NCBI RefSeq assembly: GCF_014648475.1
Contig: NZ_BMRE01000046.1
Coordinates: 1-64,000 of the forward strand
Origin: Lentzea flava
GTDB lineage: Bacteria; Actinomycetota; Actinomycetes; Mycobacteriales; Pseudonocardiaceae
Direction of reading: 5' to 3'
Length of the DNA stretch: 64,000 bases
A model generated the notes under the pieces. It was not told the DNA's origin. It made no database searches and was given only the letters and a program-made list of their open reading frames with translations. Position 1 is the stretch's first letter; every line of letters begins with the position of its first letter. This document shows positions 35,097 to 42,496 of the stretch, one piece after another. The position numbers were made by a program, and so were the translations under genes.

Positions 35097-36503
35097 TCAG
35101 TTCTCCAGGTCTGCGGGGGCCGACAGGGTGCCGCGCACGGCCGTGGCGGCCGCGACGAGCGGTGAGACGAGGTGCGTCCGGCCGCCCTTGCCCTGCCTGC
35201 CCTCGAAGTTGCGGTTGGAGGTCGACGCGCTGCGCTCGCCGGGCTTGAGCTGATCCGGGTTCATCCCAAGGCACATCGAGCAGCCAGCCTGGCGCCACTC
35301 GGCGCCCGCGTCGAGGAAGACCTTGTCCAGGCCCTCTTCCTCGGCCTGCTTGCGCACCCGCATCGAACCGGGGACGACCAGCATCCGTACTCCTGAAGCG
35401 ACGTGCTTGCCCTTCAGCACGTCCGCGGCGGCCCGCAGGTCCTCGATGCGCCCGTTCGTGCACGAGCCGAGGAAGACGGTGTCCACGCGGATGTCGCGCA
35501 GCGGCGTGCCGGGCTCCAGGCCCATGTACGTCAGCGCCTTCTCGGCGGCCACGCGCTCGTTCTCGTCCGCGATCTGCTCGGGGTCGGGAACGCTCGCGCC
35601 GAGCGGCAGACCCTGCCCCGGGTTGGTGCCCCACGTGACGAACGGCGTCAGCTCGTCGGCGTCGATGTGAACTTCCGCATCGAAAGTCGCGTCGTCGTCC
35701 GTGCGGAGCGTCTTCCAGTACGCGACGGCAGCGTCCCAGTCCGCGCCGGACGGTGCGTGCGGACGGCCCTTGATGTAGTCGAAAGTCGTCTCGTCCGGTG
35801 CGATCATGCCGGCGCGGGCACCCGCCTCGATCGACATGTTGCAGACCGTCATGCGCGCTTCCATCGACAGCTTCTCGATCGCCGCGCCGCGGTACTCGAG
35901 CACATAGCCCTGTCCGCCACCGGTTCCGATCTTCGCGATGACCGCGAGAATGATGTCCTTGGCCGTGACGCCGGGCTTGAGCTCGCCGTCGACGTTGATG
36001 GCCATCGTCTTGAACGGACGCAACGGCAACGTCTGCGTCGCCATCACGTGCTCCACCTCGGACGTGCCGATGCCGAATGCCAGCGCGCCGAACGCACCGT
36101 GCGTGGACGTGTGACTGTCGCCGCACACCACGGTCATGCCGGGCTGCGTGAGACCGAGCTGCGGGCCCACCACGTGGACGATGCCCTGCTCCAGGTCGCC
36201 CATCGGGTGCAGCCGCACACCGAACTCGGCGCAGTTGCGGCGAAGCGTCTCGACCTGCGTGCGCGACACGGGGTCCGCGATGGGCTTGTCGATGTCGACG
36301 GTGGGGACGTTGTGGTCCTCGGTGGCGATCGTCAGATCGGGCCTGCGGAGCTTGCGGTTGGCAAGGCGCAGCCCGTCGAACGCCTGGGGGCTGGTGACTT
36401 CGTGCAGCAGATGGAGGTCGATGTAGAGCAGGTCCGGCTCCGCACCACTGCCGTGGCGCACAACGTGTGCCTCCCACACCTTCTCCGCGAGCGTGCGGCT
36501 CAT
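35097..36503 (-). CDS. leuC: 3-isopropylmalate dehydratase large subunit
   Basis: 468 residues of the aconitase family. The [4Fe-4S] ligands are Cys348 (GSCTNGR), Cys408 and Cys411 (CSMCLGMN). VVCGDSHTSTHGAFGALAFGIG is intact. I chose ATG 36503 because GGGAG stands 8 bases upstream, and an earlier in-frame ATG at 36518 has none. First gene of the leuCD operon, divergent from an IclR-type regulator. Confidence 0.97.
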   Translation of the reverse strand: MSRTLAEKVWEAHVVRHGSGAEPDLLYIDLHLLHEVTSPQAFDGLRLANRKLRRPDLTIATEDHNVPTVDIDKPIADPVSRTQVETLRRNCAEFGVRLHPMGDLEQGIVHVVGPQLGLTQPGMTVVCGDSHTSTHGAFGALAFGIGTSEVEHVMATQTLPLRPFKTMAINVDGELKPGVTAKDIILAVIAKIGTGGGQGYVLEYRGAAIEKLSMEARMTVCNMSIEAGARAGMIAPDETTFDYIKGRPHAPSGADWDAAVAYWKTLRTDDDATFDAEVHIDADELTPFVTWGTNPGQGLPLGASVPDPEQIADENERVAAEKALTYMGLEPGTPLRDIRVDTVFLGSCTNGRIEDLRAAADVLKGKHVASGVRMLVVPGSMRVRKQAEEEGLDKVFLDAGAEWRQAGCSMCLGMNPDQLKPGERSASTSNRNFEGRQGKGGRTHLVSPLVAAATAVRGTLSAPADLEN

Positions 36504-36543
36504 CGCGACATCTCCCACATTATGGACGCGCCGACAGATCTGG

Positions 36544-36564
36544 ACTTCTCACTGTCTGGGAAGT
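36544..36564. promoter_or_regulatory. inverted repeat between leuC and the IclR-type gene
   Basis: ACTTCTC-N7-GGGAAGT, six of seven positions paired, in the 73-bp divergent region. In Streptomyces and mycobacteria the neighbouring IclR-type protein (NdgR/LtbR) represses leuCD and itself, so this is a reasonable operator candidate. Confidence 0.4.
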
Positions 36565-36576
36565 TAGTATCGGCTT

Positions 36577-37278
36577 GTGGGACAGCATAGCGGGATCGGC
36601 GTCCTGGACAAGGCAGTGGCCGTGTTGAACGCCGTAGCAAAAGATCCTTGTGGCCTGGCCGAGTTGTGCAACCGCACCGGCCTGCCGCGAGCGACCGCGC
36701 ACCGCCTGGCCGTGGGCCTGGAGGTGCACCGGTTGCTGCGGCGCGGCTCCGACGGCCGCTGGCGCCCAGGTGCGGCTCTGGCGGAACTGGCTGGCGGGGC
36801 GACGGACCCGTTGCTCGACGCCGCTTCCTCCGTGCTGCCCAGGTTGCGCGACATCACCGGCGAGAGCGTCCAGCTGTACCGCCGCGACGGCATGCAACGC
36901 GTCTGCGTCTCCGCCGCCGAGCCGCCGTCCGGCTTGCGCGACACGGTCCCCATCGGCGCACGCCTGCCGATGACGGCCGGCTCAGGCGCCAAGGTCCTGG
37001 CCGCCTGGGCGGACCCCGGCACCCAACGAGCAGTCCTGGCCGACGCCGTCTACGGCGAACGCACGCTCCTGGAAGTCCGCCGCCGCGGCTGGGCACAAAG
37101 CGTCGCCGAACGCGAACCAGGCGTGGCCTCGGTCTCAGCCCCAGTCCGCGACAGCTCCGGCGCCGTCGTCGCCGCCGTCTCGGTAAGCGGCCCCATCGAC
37201 CGCATGGGCCGCCGCCCCGGCGCCCGCTGGGCAGCCGACCTCCTGGCAGCAGCAGAGGCCCTGCAAAGCCGCCTCTGA
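36577..37278 (+). CDS. IclR-family regulator (NdgR/LtbR-like)
   Basis: 233 residues. The winged helix is at about 5-65 (GLAELCNRTGLPRATAHRLA) and the IclR ligand domain follows. Divergent from leuCD, exactly as NdgR (Streptomyces), LtbR (Corynebacterium) and Rv2989, which control branched-chain amino acid genes. GTG start giving VGQHSGIGVLDKA. Confidence 0.9.
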   Translation: MGQHSGIGVLDKAVAVLNAVAKDPCGLAELCNRTGLPRATAHRLAVGLEVHRLLRRGSDGRWRPGAALAELAGGATDPLLDAASSVLPRLRDITGESVQLYRRDGMQRVCVSAAEPPSGLRDTVPIGARLPMTAGSGAKVLAAWADPGTQRAVLADAVYGERTLLEVRRRGWAQSVAEREPGVASVSAPVRDSSGAVVAAVSVSGPIDRMGRRPGARWAADLLAAAEALQSRL

Positions 37279-37531
37279 AGCGCACCTCCCACCGGCCGCT
37301 CTTCCCCAAGGGGAAGGGCGGCCGCTGTCGTTCGCGCCACGACACGCCGCCCCAAACCTCCCGACACGCGGCGCACCGCACCCCGTTTCCCCTCCGCCAA
37401 AAGCCGGAGCACCGCGCCCTCCCTTCTCGCCCACGACCGCGATCCGGCGGCGGACATGAAAGTCACACCGCCACCGATGTGCTGACACCCACCACGAAGA
37501 AGACCGCCAAGGACAAGGTCCGCCCGGCCTC

Positions 37532-37678
37532 GGCATGGCGGACGGCGGCCTCGGCATGGCGGACGGCGGCCTAGGCGTGGCGGGCGACGGCCTCGCCGTA
37601 GCGGGCGACGGCCTAGGCATGGCGAGCGACGGCCTAGGCATGGCGGGCGACGGCCTAGGCATGGCGGGCGACCGCTTC
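37532..37678. repeat. 21-bp tandem repeat, about 7 copies
   Basis: Units resemble GGCATGGCGGGCGACGGCCT plus one base (A or C), with a few substitutions: two early units have GGACGGC in place of GGCGACGGC. The period is a multiple of three, giving heptapeptides on both strands (GMAGDGL on plus, PAMPRPS on minus), but neither frame looks like a real gene. Confidence 0.85.
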
Positions 37679-37981
37679 TGCCCATTTCCGGGCTGTGCGG
37701 GAGGAGCGTTCGTGCCCGCTGTCCACCAGACGTTGGGACGCAGGCTTTCCCAGACCGTTGCAGGGCACACCGCGAGGTGTGCGGCGGTCACGCAGTGGTG
37801 GACCACCACGGCATGCAGGAGGACGTGCAGGCGGTGTCGGCCAAGCGCTGCTGACCACCACCCGAGCCACTTCGACAACGGGTGGCCGATGTGGCGTTGG
37901 GCACTGCTTCTTTCGGGCTGTGAAGACAACCACAGCCAAAGAAAACCGAACCCCAAAACGCCTCTAACCCCACCAGAACGG

Positions 37982-38075
37982 GCGAGCGAAGCGAAGCCCA
38001 GTCTTTCTCAAGTTGAAGTGGGCAAGCGAAGCGAAGCCCGGGCTTTGTCTCCCAGATGCGAGCGAAGCGAAGCCC
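37982..38075. repeat. three copies of GCGAGCGAAGCGAAGCCC
   Basis: Copies at 37982-37999, 38022-38039 (one substitution) and 38058-38075, with differing spacers. Each holds GCGAAGC-type direct repeats. Together with nearby GC hairpins they look like an intergenic repeat family rather than coding sequence. Confidence 0.7.
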
Positions 38076-38137
38076 CGCACAACACAAATCGGGAAACCTA
38101 CGGGGGGTCCGGGGGGCGAAGCCCCGCCGGCTGGGGG

Positions 38138-38158
38138 TCTGGGGGCTCGGCCCCCAGA
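38138..38158. repeat. GC hairpin of the TCTGGGG family, copy 2
   Basis: TCTGGGGGC-TCG-GCCCCCAGA, a perfect stem of nine pairs, matching the element at 61-79 with one more pair per arm. Confidence 0.6.
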
Positions 38159-38171
38159 GGACAAATGCGAA

Positions 38172-38206
38172 AGAGGTCTGCGAGCGCACTACGCTCGCAG
38201 ACCTCT
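38172..38206 (-). terminator. terminator of tRNA-Glu
   Basis: Perfect 15-bp stem (AGAGGTCTGCGAGCG and its complement) around the loop CACTA, 11 bases past the 3' end of the tRNA. It ends with a short A/T stretch on the minus strand. Confidence 0.75.
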
Positions 38207-38216
38207 CCCACCTCTG

Positions 38217-38289
38217 TAGCCCCGAAGGGATTCGAACCCTCGCTACCGCCTTGAGAGGGCGGCGTCCTAGGCCGCTAGACGACGGGGCC
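38217..38289 (-). tRNA. tRNA-Glu (CTC)
   Basis: 73 nt folding as a cloverleaf: acceptor GGCCCCG/CGGGGCT, the Glu-type D arm GTCT...GGAC, anticodon loop CTCTCAA (anticodon CTC, reads GAG), T arm with GGTTCGAATCC. CCA is not encoded. It lies downstream of tRNA-Gln on the same strand, as in mycobacteria, and probably shares its transcript. Confidence 0.95.
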
Positions 38290-38417
38290 CTAGAACTTCT
38301 TGCTGGTTTGAACCTTATCAGATCGTTCTGTCCGGTCCAAATCCGGCTATTCAGTTCTTGTTCTTGCTTTTCCAACCGGCTCCGGAAGCTTACCTCGCGG
38401 TAGTTCTTCCGCAGCAG

Positions 38418-38489
38418 CTGGGGTACCAGGACTCGAACCTAGACTAACTGAACCAGAATCAGTCGTGCTGCCAATTACACCATACCCCA
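38418..38489 (-). tRNA. tRNA-Gln (CTG)
   Basis: 72 nt. Acceptor TGGGGTA/TACCCCA, anticodon stem ACTGA/TCAGT with loop TTCTGGT (anticodon CTG), T loop GTTCGAGTC. Actinobacteria usually charge this tRNA with Glu and amidate it through GatCAB. Confidence 0.95.
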
Positions 38490-38593
38490 TTGGCTTTCAC
38501 GATCGACTTCGGTTCTCCGCGGGAGTTCCGAGCCCCTCGTTGCTGCCGGGAGAAATACTAGACCACGTCCCCACCAGAAGTGAAATCGGCCCC

Positions 38594-38617
38594 CACCTGC
38601 AGGCAAACGCGCAGGTG
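38594..38617. terminator. hairpin downstream of the HAD gene
   Basis: CACCTGC-N10-GCAGGTG, 22 bases after the stop of the HAD gene on the minus strand. Weak T-tract. Could end that transcript before the tRNAs. Confidence 0.4.
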
Positions 38618-38639
38618 AGGGCCGGTCTCGGGGGTGAAC

Positions 38640-39377
38640 TCAGGCGGTGGCCGCGGACAGCTCGCACACGAGGAGCTCGGGCAGTTCCGCCAGTGACGTG
38701 ATCGAGGACAGGCCCGCGGGCAGCGTTCCGCCGGTCGGACCTGTCCGGTTGATCCAGACGCCGTGCATGCCGGCGTCGCGGGCACCGATGGCGTCGGCGT
38801 GCAGGCGGTCGCCCACGTGCACGGTGTCGCCGGGCGGGACGCCCAGGGCCAGGCACGCCGTGTGGAAGATCACGCGGTCGGGCTTGGCGCAGCCCACCTC
38901 GCCGGCGATCAGGACCGCGTCGAAGTACGGCGAGAGGCCGAGCTGGGCGATCTTCACGCGCTGGTGGCGGCCGGAGGCGTTGCTGATCGCGGCGATCGGG
39001 AGGCCCGTGGCGCGCAGCCAGTCGAGCATCGGGATCACGTCGGGGAACAGGCACCAGCCTGCGGAGAGGACTTCTTGGCGGGCCAGCTCGCGGCGGGTGG
39101 CTTCCTCCAGGGTGAGCTCCTCGCCGAGTGCGGCGAAGAAGGCTTGGGTGCGGATGTTGCGCATCGACTCGTACTGCAGCTCGCCAGCCAGCTGGCGGGA
39201 CACGTGGTCGTCGGTGATTCGCTGCCACAACGACCAGGCGTCGGCGTTACCGACCATCGAGGCCAACGCGGCGCGCGATGAAGTGCTGTAGTCGACAAGT
39301 GTGTCGTCGACGTCCAGGCACACAGCGCGGATCTCGCCGGTTCTCTTACGCGTGAAAGTCGGGGACGCAGTTGTCAC
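38640..39377 (-). CDS. HAD-superfamily hydrolase
   Basis: 245 residues. Motif I is CLDVDDTLVDYS (nucleophile Asp), a helical cap follows, then motif III Lys in a GCAKPDRVIF segment and motif IV GDRLHADAIGARDAGM. This resembles small-molecule phosphatases or haloacid dehalogenases of the YjjG/HDHD group. The substrate is unknown. GTG start at 39377, with no strong ribosome site. Confidence 0.85.
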   Translation of the reverse strand: MTTASPTFTRKRTGEIRAVCLDVDDTLVDYSTSSRAALASMVGNADAWSLWQRITDDHVSRQLAGELQYESMRNIRTQAFFAALGEELTLEEATRRELARQEVLSAGWCLFPDVIPMLDWLRATGLPIAAISNASGRHQRVKIAQLGLSPYFDAVLIAGEVGCAKPDRVIFHTACLALGVPPGDTVHVGDRLHADAIGARDAGMHGVWINRTGPTGGTLPAGLSSITSLAELPELLVCELSAATA

Positions 39378-39688
39378 CCCGGAAGGTTAGGTGCGGGAAG
39401 GCCTCGTCCGATTCGGCTAACGAGGTGATTCCTATAGGTCCTTGCACGATCAAGAAGACCTTGAGGCCCCGAACGAACCAGTGAGACTCCTCCGAGCGCC
39501 AAACGCAATCGCCCGGTCGAGTGTTGTTCGGCTACTTGACCGTCTCAGCTCCGGAACGCGGTTCCGCGGGCGCGACACCGTAGCTCCTACCACGAGATTT
39601 CGCAGCGGTCGCAACCGTTTCGGGGCCTGGTTTCCCAGACCGTCCACAGTGGAACCGGCGCGAGCGGTCCACACCACACGAACTCGGC

Positions 39689-39717
39689 TTGACGCACGGG
39701 GCGATCAGGAGCATGCT
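39689..39717 (+). promoter_or_regulatory. candidate sigma-A-like promoter of the FAD monooxygenase
   Basis: TTGACG (39689-39694), 17-bp spacer, CATGCT (39712-39717). The upstream 39378-39688 shows no gene. Confidence 0.4.
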
Positions 39718-39724
39718 GAGTTTA

Positions 39725-39740
39725 TTCAACAGCGGTTGAA
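39725..39740. promoter_or_regulatory. palindromic operator candidate TTCAAC-N4-GTTGAA
   Basis: Perfect 6-bp arms, located between the promoter-like pair and the ribosome site of the FAD monooxygenase gene. The position at the expected transcription start suits a repressor such as a TetR-family protein, but no such gene is adjacent. Confidence 0.5.
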
Positions 39741-39754
39741 AAGAGGGGATCGAG

Positions 39755-41011
39755 ATGGAGAGGACGACCTGCCTCGTCGTCGGAGGCGGACCTGCGGGGA
39801 TGGTGCTGGGGCTGCTGCTGGCGCGCGGAGGCGTCGAGGTCACGGTGCTGGAGAAGCACGCCGACTTCCTGCGCGACTTCCGCGGCGACACGGTGCACGC
39901 GTCGACGCTCACGCTCATGGACGAACTGGGGCTGGGGCCCGCGTTCGAGCAGGTGCCGCACCAGGACGTGACGAAGCTCGAGGCACTGCTCGACGGCGGC
40001 GCCAAGGCGACGATCGCCGACCTGACAAGGCTTCCCGGCCCGAACAAGCGCATCGCGATGGTGCCGCAGTGGGACTTCCTGGACCTGCTGGCGGACGCGG
40101 GCAGGCTGGAGCCGTCGTTCACACTGCGGATGAACACCGAGGTCACCGGGATCACCAAGAGCGGCAACAGGGTCACGGGCGTGAAGTACCGCGACCTCGT
40201 GGACGGGCACGAGGGTGAGATCGCGGCGGACCTCGTCGTCGCCGCGGACGGGCGCGGCTCGATCCTGCGCGACGCCGTGGACCTGCCGATCTACCGGTTC
40301 GGCGCGCCGATGGACGTGTGGTGGTTCCGCTTGCCCCGCAACGAAAGCGACCCGGTCGCGGGCGGCGGCGGGCGGTTCAGCGCCGGCAGCGGCATGGTGC
40401 TCATCCCGCGCGGCGAGTACTTCCAGTGCGCGTTCCTGATCCGCAAGGGCACGGACCAGAAACTGCGTGCCGAGGGCGTCGAGAAGTTCCGTGAGCGCGT
40501 GGTCACGCTCATCCCGTGGCTCGCCGACCGCGTCGACCACATCAAGTCCATCGACGACGCGAAGCTGCTCGACGTGAAGCTGGACCGGTTGCGGCGCTGG
40601 CACGTCGACGGTCTGCTGTGCATCGGTGACGCCGCGCACGCGATGTCGCCGGTCGGCGGCGTGGGCATCAACCTCGCCGTGCAGGACGCCGTGGCGGCGG
40701 CCGCGCTGCTCGCGAAGCCGTTGCGCGAGGGCAGGGTGACGAGCGCGACGCTCGCCAAGGTCCGCAGGCGCCGCCTGTTCCCGACCGTGGTGATCCAGAC
40801 CTTGCAGCGGGTGATCCACCGGCTGTTCCTCGGCCGCAAGCTCAACAGCACCGAGACGGTGTCGAGCACCGGTGTGCCGGTGGCGCTCAAGCTCGCCCAG
40901 CGGTTGCCGTTCCTGCAGGCGATCCCGGCCTACGTGATCGCGATCGGCCCGCGCCCGGAGCACGCGCCGGAGTTCGCGCGCAGGAAGCCCCAGACCATCG
41001 TCAGGTCGTGA
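39755..41011 (+). CDS. FAD-dependent aromatic monooxygenase-like protein (PHBH fold)
   Basis: 418 residues. The dinucleotide motif LVVGGGPAGMVLGLLLAR lies at the N-terminus and the FAD-ribityl motif CIGDAAHAMSPVGGVGINLA near 290. The DG motif appears as VVAADGRGS. It is a group A flavin monooxygenase homologous to p-hydroxybenzoate hydroxylase and tetracycline/rifampicin-type hydroxylases. Substrate unknown. The ATG follows AGAGGGG. It overlaps the convergent response regulator gene by 11 bases. Confidence 0.9.
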   Translation: MERTTCLVVGGGPAGMVLGLLLARGGVEVTVLEKHADFLRDFRGDTVHASTLTLMDELGLGPAFEQVPHQDVTKLEALLDGGAKATIADLTRLPGPNKRIAMVPQWDFLDLLADAGRLEPSFTLRMNTEVTGITKSGNRVTGVKYRDLVDGHEGEIAADLVVAADGRGSILRDAVDLPIYRFGAPMDVWWFRLPRNESDPVAGGGGRFSAGSGMVLIPRGEYFQCAFLIRKGTDQKLRAEGVEKFRERVVTLIPWLADRVDHIKSIDDAKLLDVKLDRLRRWHVDGLLCIGDAAHAMSPVGGVGINLAVQDAVAAAALLAKPLREGRVTSATLAKVRRRRLFPTVVIQTLQRVIHRLFLGRKLNSTETVSSTGVPVALKLAQRLPFLQAIPAYVIAIGPRPEHAPEFARRKPQTIVRS

Positions 41012-41660
41012 CGAAGGCCTCGGAGGACTCGCCGAGCACCATCGCCACGGCGTGGGCGCGGTCCCGTGCGCCCAGCTTGCGCAGGATCGCCTTGACGTGG
41101 GTCTTCACGGTGTCGTTGCTGATGAAGAGCCGCTGGGCGATGCGCGCGTTGTCCATCCCCTTCGCCATCTCGGCCAGCACGTCGAACTCGCGTGCCGACA
41201 GCTGGGCGAGAGCGGCCGGCGGCGGCATCCGCGCCGGCAGCCGCGCCAGCGACCCCACCCGTGCGTCGATCGTGGCGGGAGCACCCCGCACGGCGGCCGC
41301 GATCAGCGGCAGCAGCTCGGCCACGGGTGAGGTCTTGAGCAGGTAGGCGACCGCACCGGCGTCCAGCGCGGCGCGGGCCCAGCTCGGACTGTCCGCATTG
41401 GACAGCACGACGACGCGGGCGCTCGGCCGGAGCTGCGCCGTGTCCCGCACGGTGCGCAGCGGCCCGGCGCCCGGCACGTCGAAGTCGGTGACGACCAGGT
41501 CCACCGCGACGCTGCGCAGGCAGCGCGCGGCATCGGCCACGGTGTGGGCGATGCCCACAACGCGGAAGCAGTGCGTGCGGTGCAGCGAGATCCGCAAGCC
41601 CTCGGTGATGAGCTGCGAACCGTCGACGAGGAGCACACGCGTGGACGCCAGGTCCGTCAT
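41001..41660 (-). CDS. NarL/LuxR-type response regulator (orphan)
   Basis: 219 residues. The receiver domain has phospho-acceptor Asp59 (VVTDFD) and the conserved Lys (YLLKTS), but only one acidic residue (Asp13) where most have two. The C-terminal LuxR helix-turn-helix is LSAREFDVLAEMAKGMDNARIAQRLFISNDTVKTHVKAIL. No histidine kinase is adjacent, and the partner is unknown. Confidence 0.9.
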   Translation of the reverse strand: MTDLASTRVLLVDGSQLITEGLRISLHRTHCFRVVGIAHTVADAARCLRSVAVDLVVTDFDVPGAGPLRTVRDTAQLRPSARVVVLSNADSPSWARAALDAGAVAYLLKTSPVAELLPLIAAAVRGAPATIDARVGSLARLPARMPPPAALAQLSAREFDVLAEMAKGMDNARIAQRLFISNDTVKTHVKAILRKLGARDRAHAVAMVLGESSEAFVTT

Positions 41661-41727
41661 GACACCGGGAAGTTACTAGCGGGTACCCGGGTGCGTAACC
41701 TGCCGGACGCCGGATTGCTCCGTACGG

Positions 41728-42486
41728 CTACCTATTTGCGACCGGATTGGTGAGCGTGCCAAGGCCGTCCACAGTCACGGAGACCGTCTGTCCGGCCCTC
41801 ATCGGCCCGACCCCGGCCGGCGTTCCGGTCAGGATCACGTCGCCGGGAAGCAGCGTCATGATCCCCGAGACGTACTCGATGAGCGACGGAATGTCGTGCA
41901 CCATCAACGAAGTACGGCCGTCCTGCTTGACCTCGCCGTCGAGCTCGGTGACGACGCGAACGTCGGAGGGGTCGAACTCCGTCTCGATGAACGGACCCAT
42001 CGGGCAGAACGTGTCAAACCCCTTGCCGCGCGTGAACTGCACGTCCTTCTTCTGCAGGTCGCGCGCGGTGACATCGTTGGCGATGGTGTAGCCCATCACC
42101 ACGCTCATCGCCTTGGCCTTCGTCACGTCCCGGCACGGCTGGCCGATGATGACGGCCAGTTCACCCTCGAAGTCCACGCGCTCGGACGCGGCCGGGATCT
42201 TGATCTCGACGTTGGGCCCGATCACCGACGTGTTGGGCTTCAGGAAGATCAACGGCTCCGCGGGGACATCGTTGCCGAGCTCCGCCGCGTGGTCGGCGTA
42301 GTTGCGGCCGATGCCGATGATCTTGGTCGGCAGGATCGGCGCCAGCAGCCTGACGTCGGCCAACGGCCACTTGCGGCCGGTGAACGTGGGTGTGCCGAAG
42401 GGGTGTTCGGCGATCTCTGCGGCTTCCTCGCCGTGAACGGCAACGAAAGCCACACCTTGCGGATGAGCGATTCGGGCGATGCGCAC
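41728..42486 (-). CDS. fumarylacetoacetate hydrolase-family protein
   Basis: 252 residues. The metal site FEGELAVIIG and the FAH core are visible (IGIGRNYADHAAELGN, MGPFIETEFD). Family members decarboxylate oxaloacetate or act as acylpyruvases or hydroxyhepta-dienedioate isomerases. By synteny it matches Rv2993c. In mycobacteria gltX follows directly, but it is absent here. Confidence 0.88.
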   Translation of the reverse strand: MRIARIAHPQGVAFVAVHGEEAAEIAEHPFGTPTFTGRKWPLADVRLLAPILPTKIIGIGRNYADHAAELGNDVPAEPLIFLKPNTSVIGPNVEIKIPAASERVDFEGELAVIIGQPCRDVTKAKAMSVVMGYTIANDVTARDLQKKDVQFTRGKGFDTFCPMGPFIETEFDPSDVRVVTELDGEVKQDGRTSLMVHDIPSLIEYVSGIMTLLPGDVILTGTPAGVGPMRAGQTVSVTVDGLGTLTNPVANR

Positions 42487-42496
42487 GTACTACACC

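Larger units (their letters stand above)
37279..38216. other. gene-poor, repeat-rich gap
   Basis: No convincing gene in 0.9 kb. It contains a 21-bp tandem repeat, three copies of an AGCGAAGCGAAGCCC element, GC hairpins at about 38111-38158 and the tRNA-Glu terminator. Open frames exist on both strands, but their composition (runs of Arg, Pro, His) and the lack of ribosome sites argue against coding. It may be decayed sequence. Confidence 0.6.

Noticed and set aside
34489..36477. Very long open frame combining leuD with a shifted reading of leuC
   Set aside because: The 5' part is an Arg/Gly/Ala-rich off-frame translation of leuC. Only the 3' part from 35091 is leuD.
37135..37956. 273-codon open frame on the minus strand across the 21-bp repeat
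   Set aside because: It runs 144 bases into the IclR-type gene in antisense, has no ribosome site, and its composition is Trp/His/Pro/Arg-rich without any recognisable domain. The repeat creates the open frame.
37679..37960. Insertion-sequence remnant after the 21-bp repeat
   Set aside because: A few in-frame motifs looked transposase-like, but no DDE motif, inverted terminal repeats or target duplication can be identified.
37279..38216. CRISPR array in the repeat-rich gap
   Set aside because: Units are 21 bp in direct tandem without spacers and there are no cas genes nearby, so this is a minisatellite.
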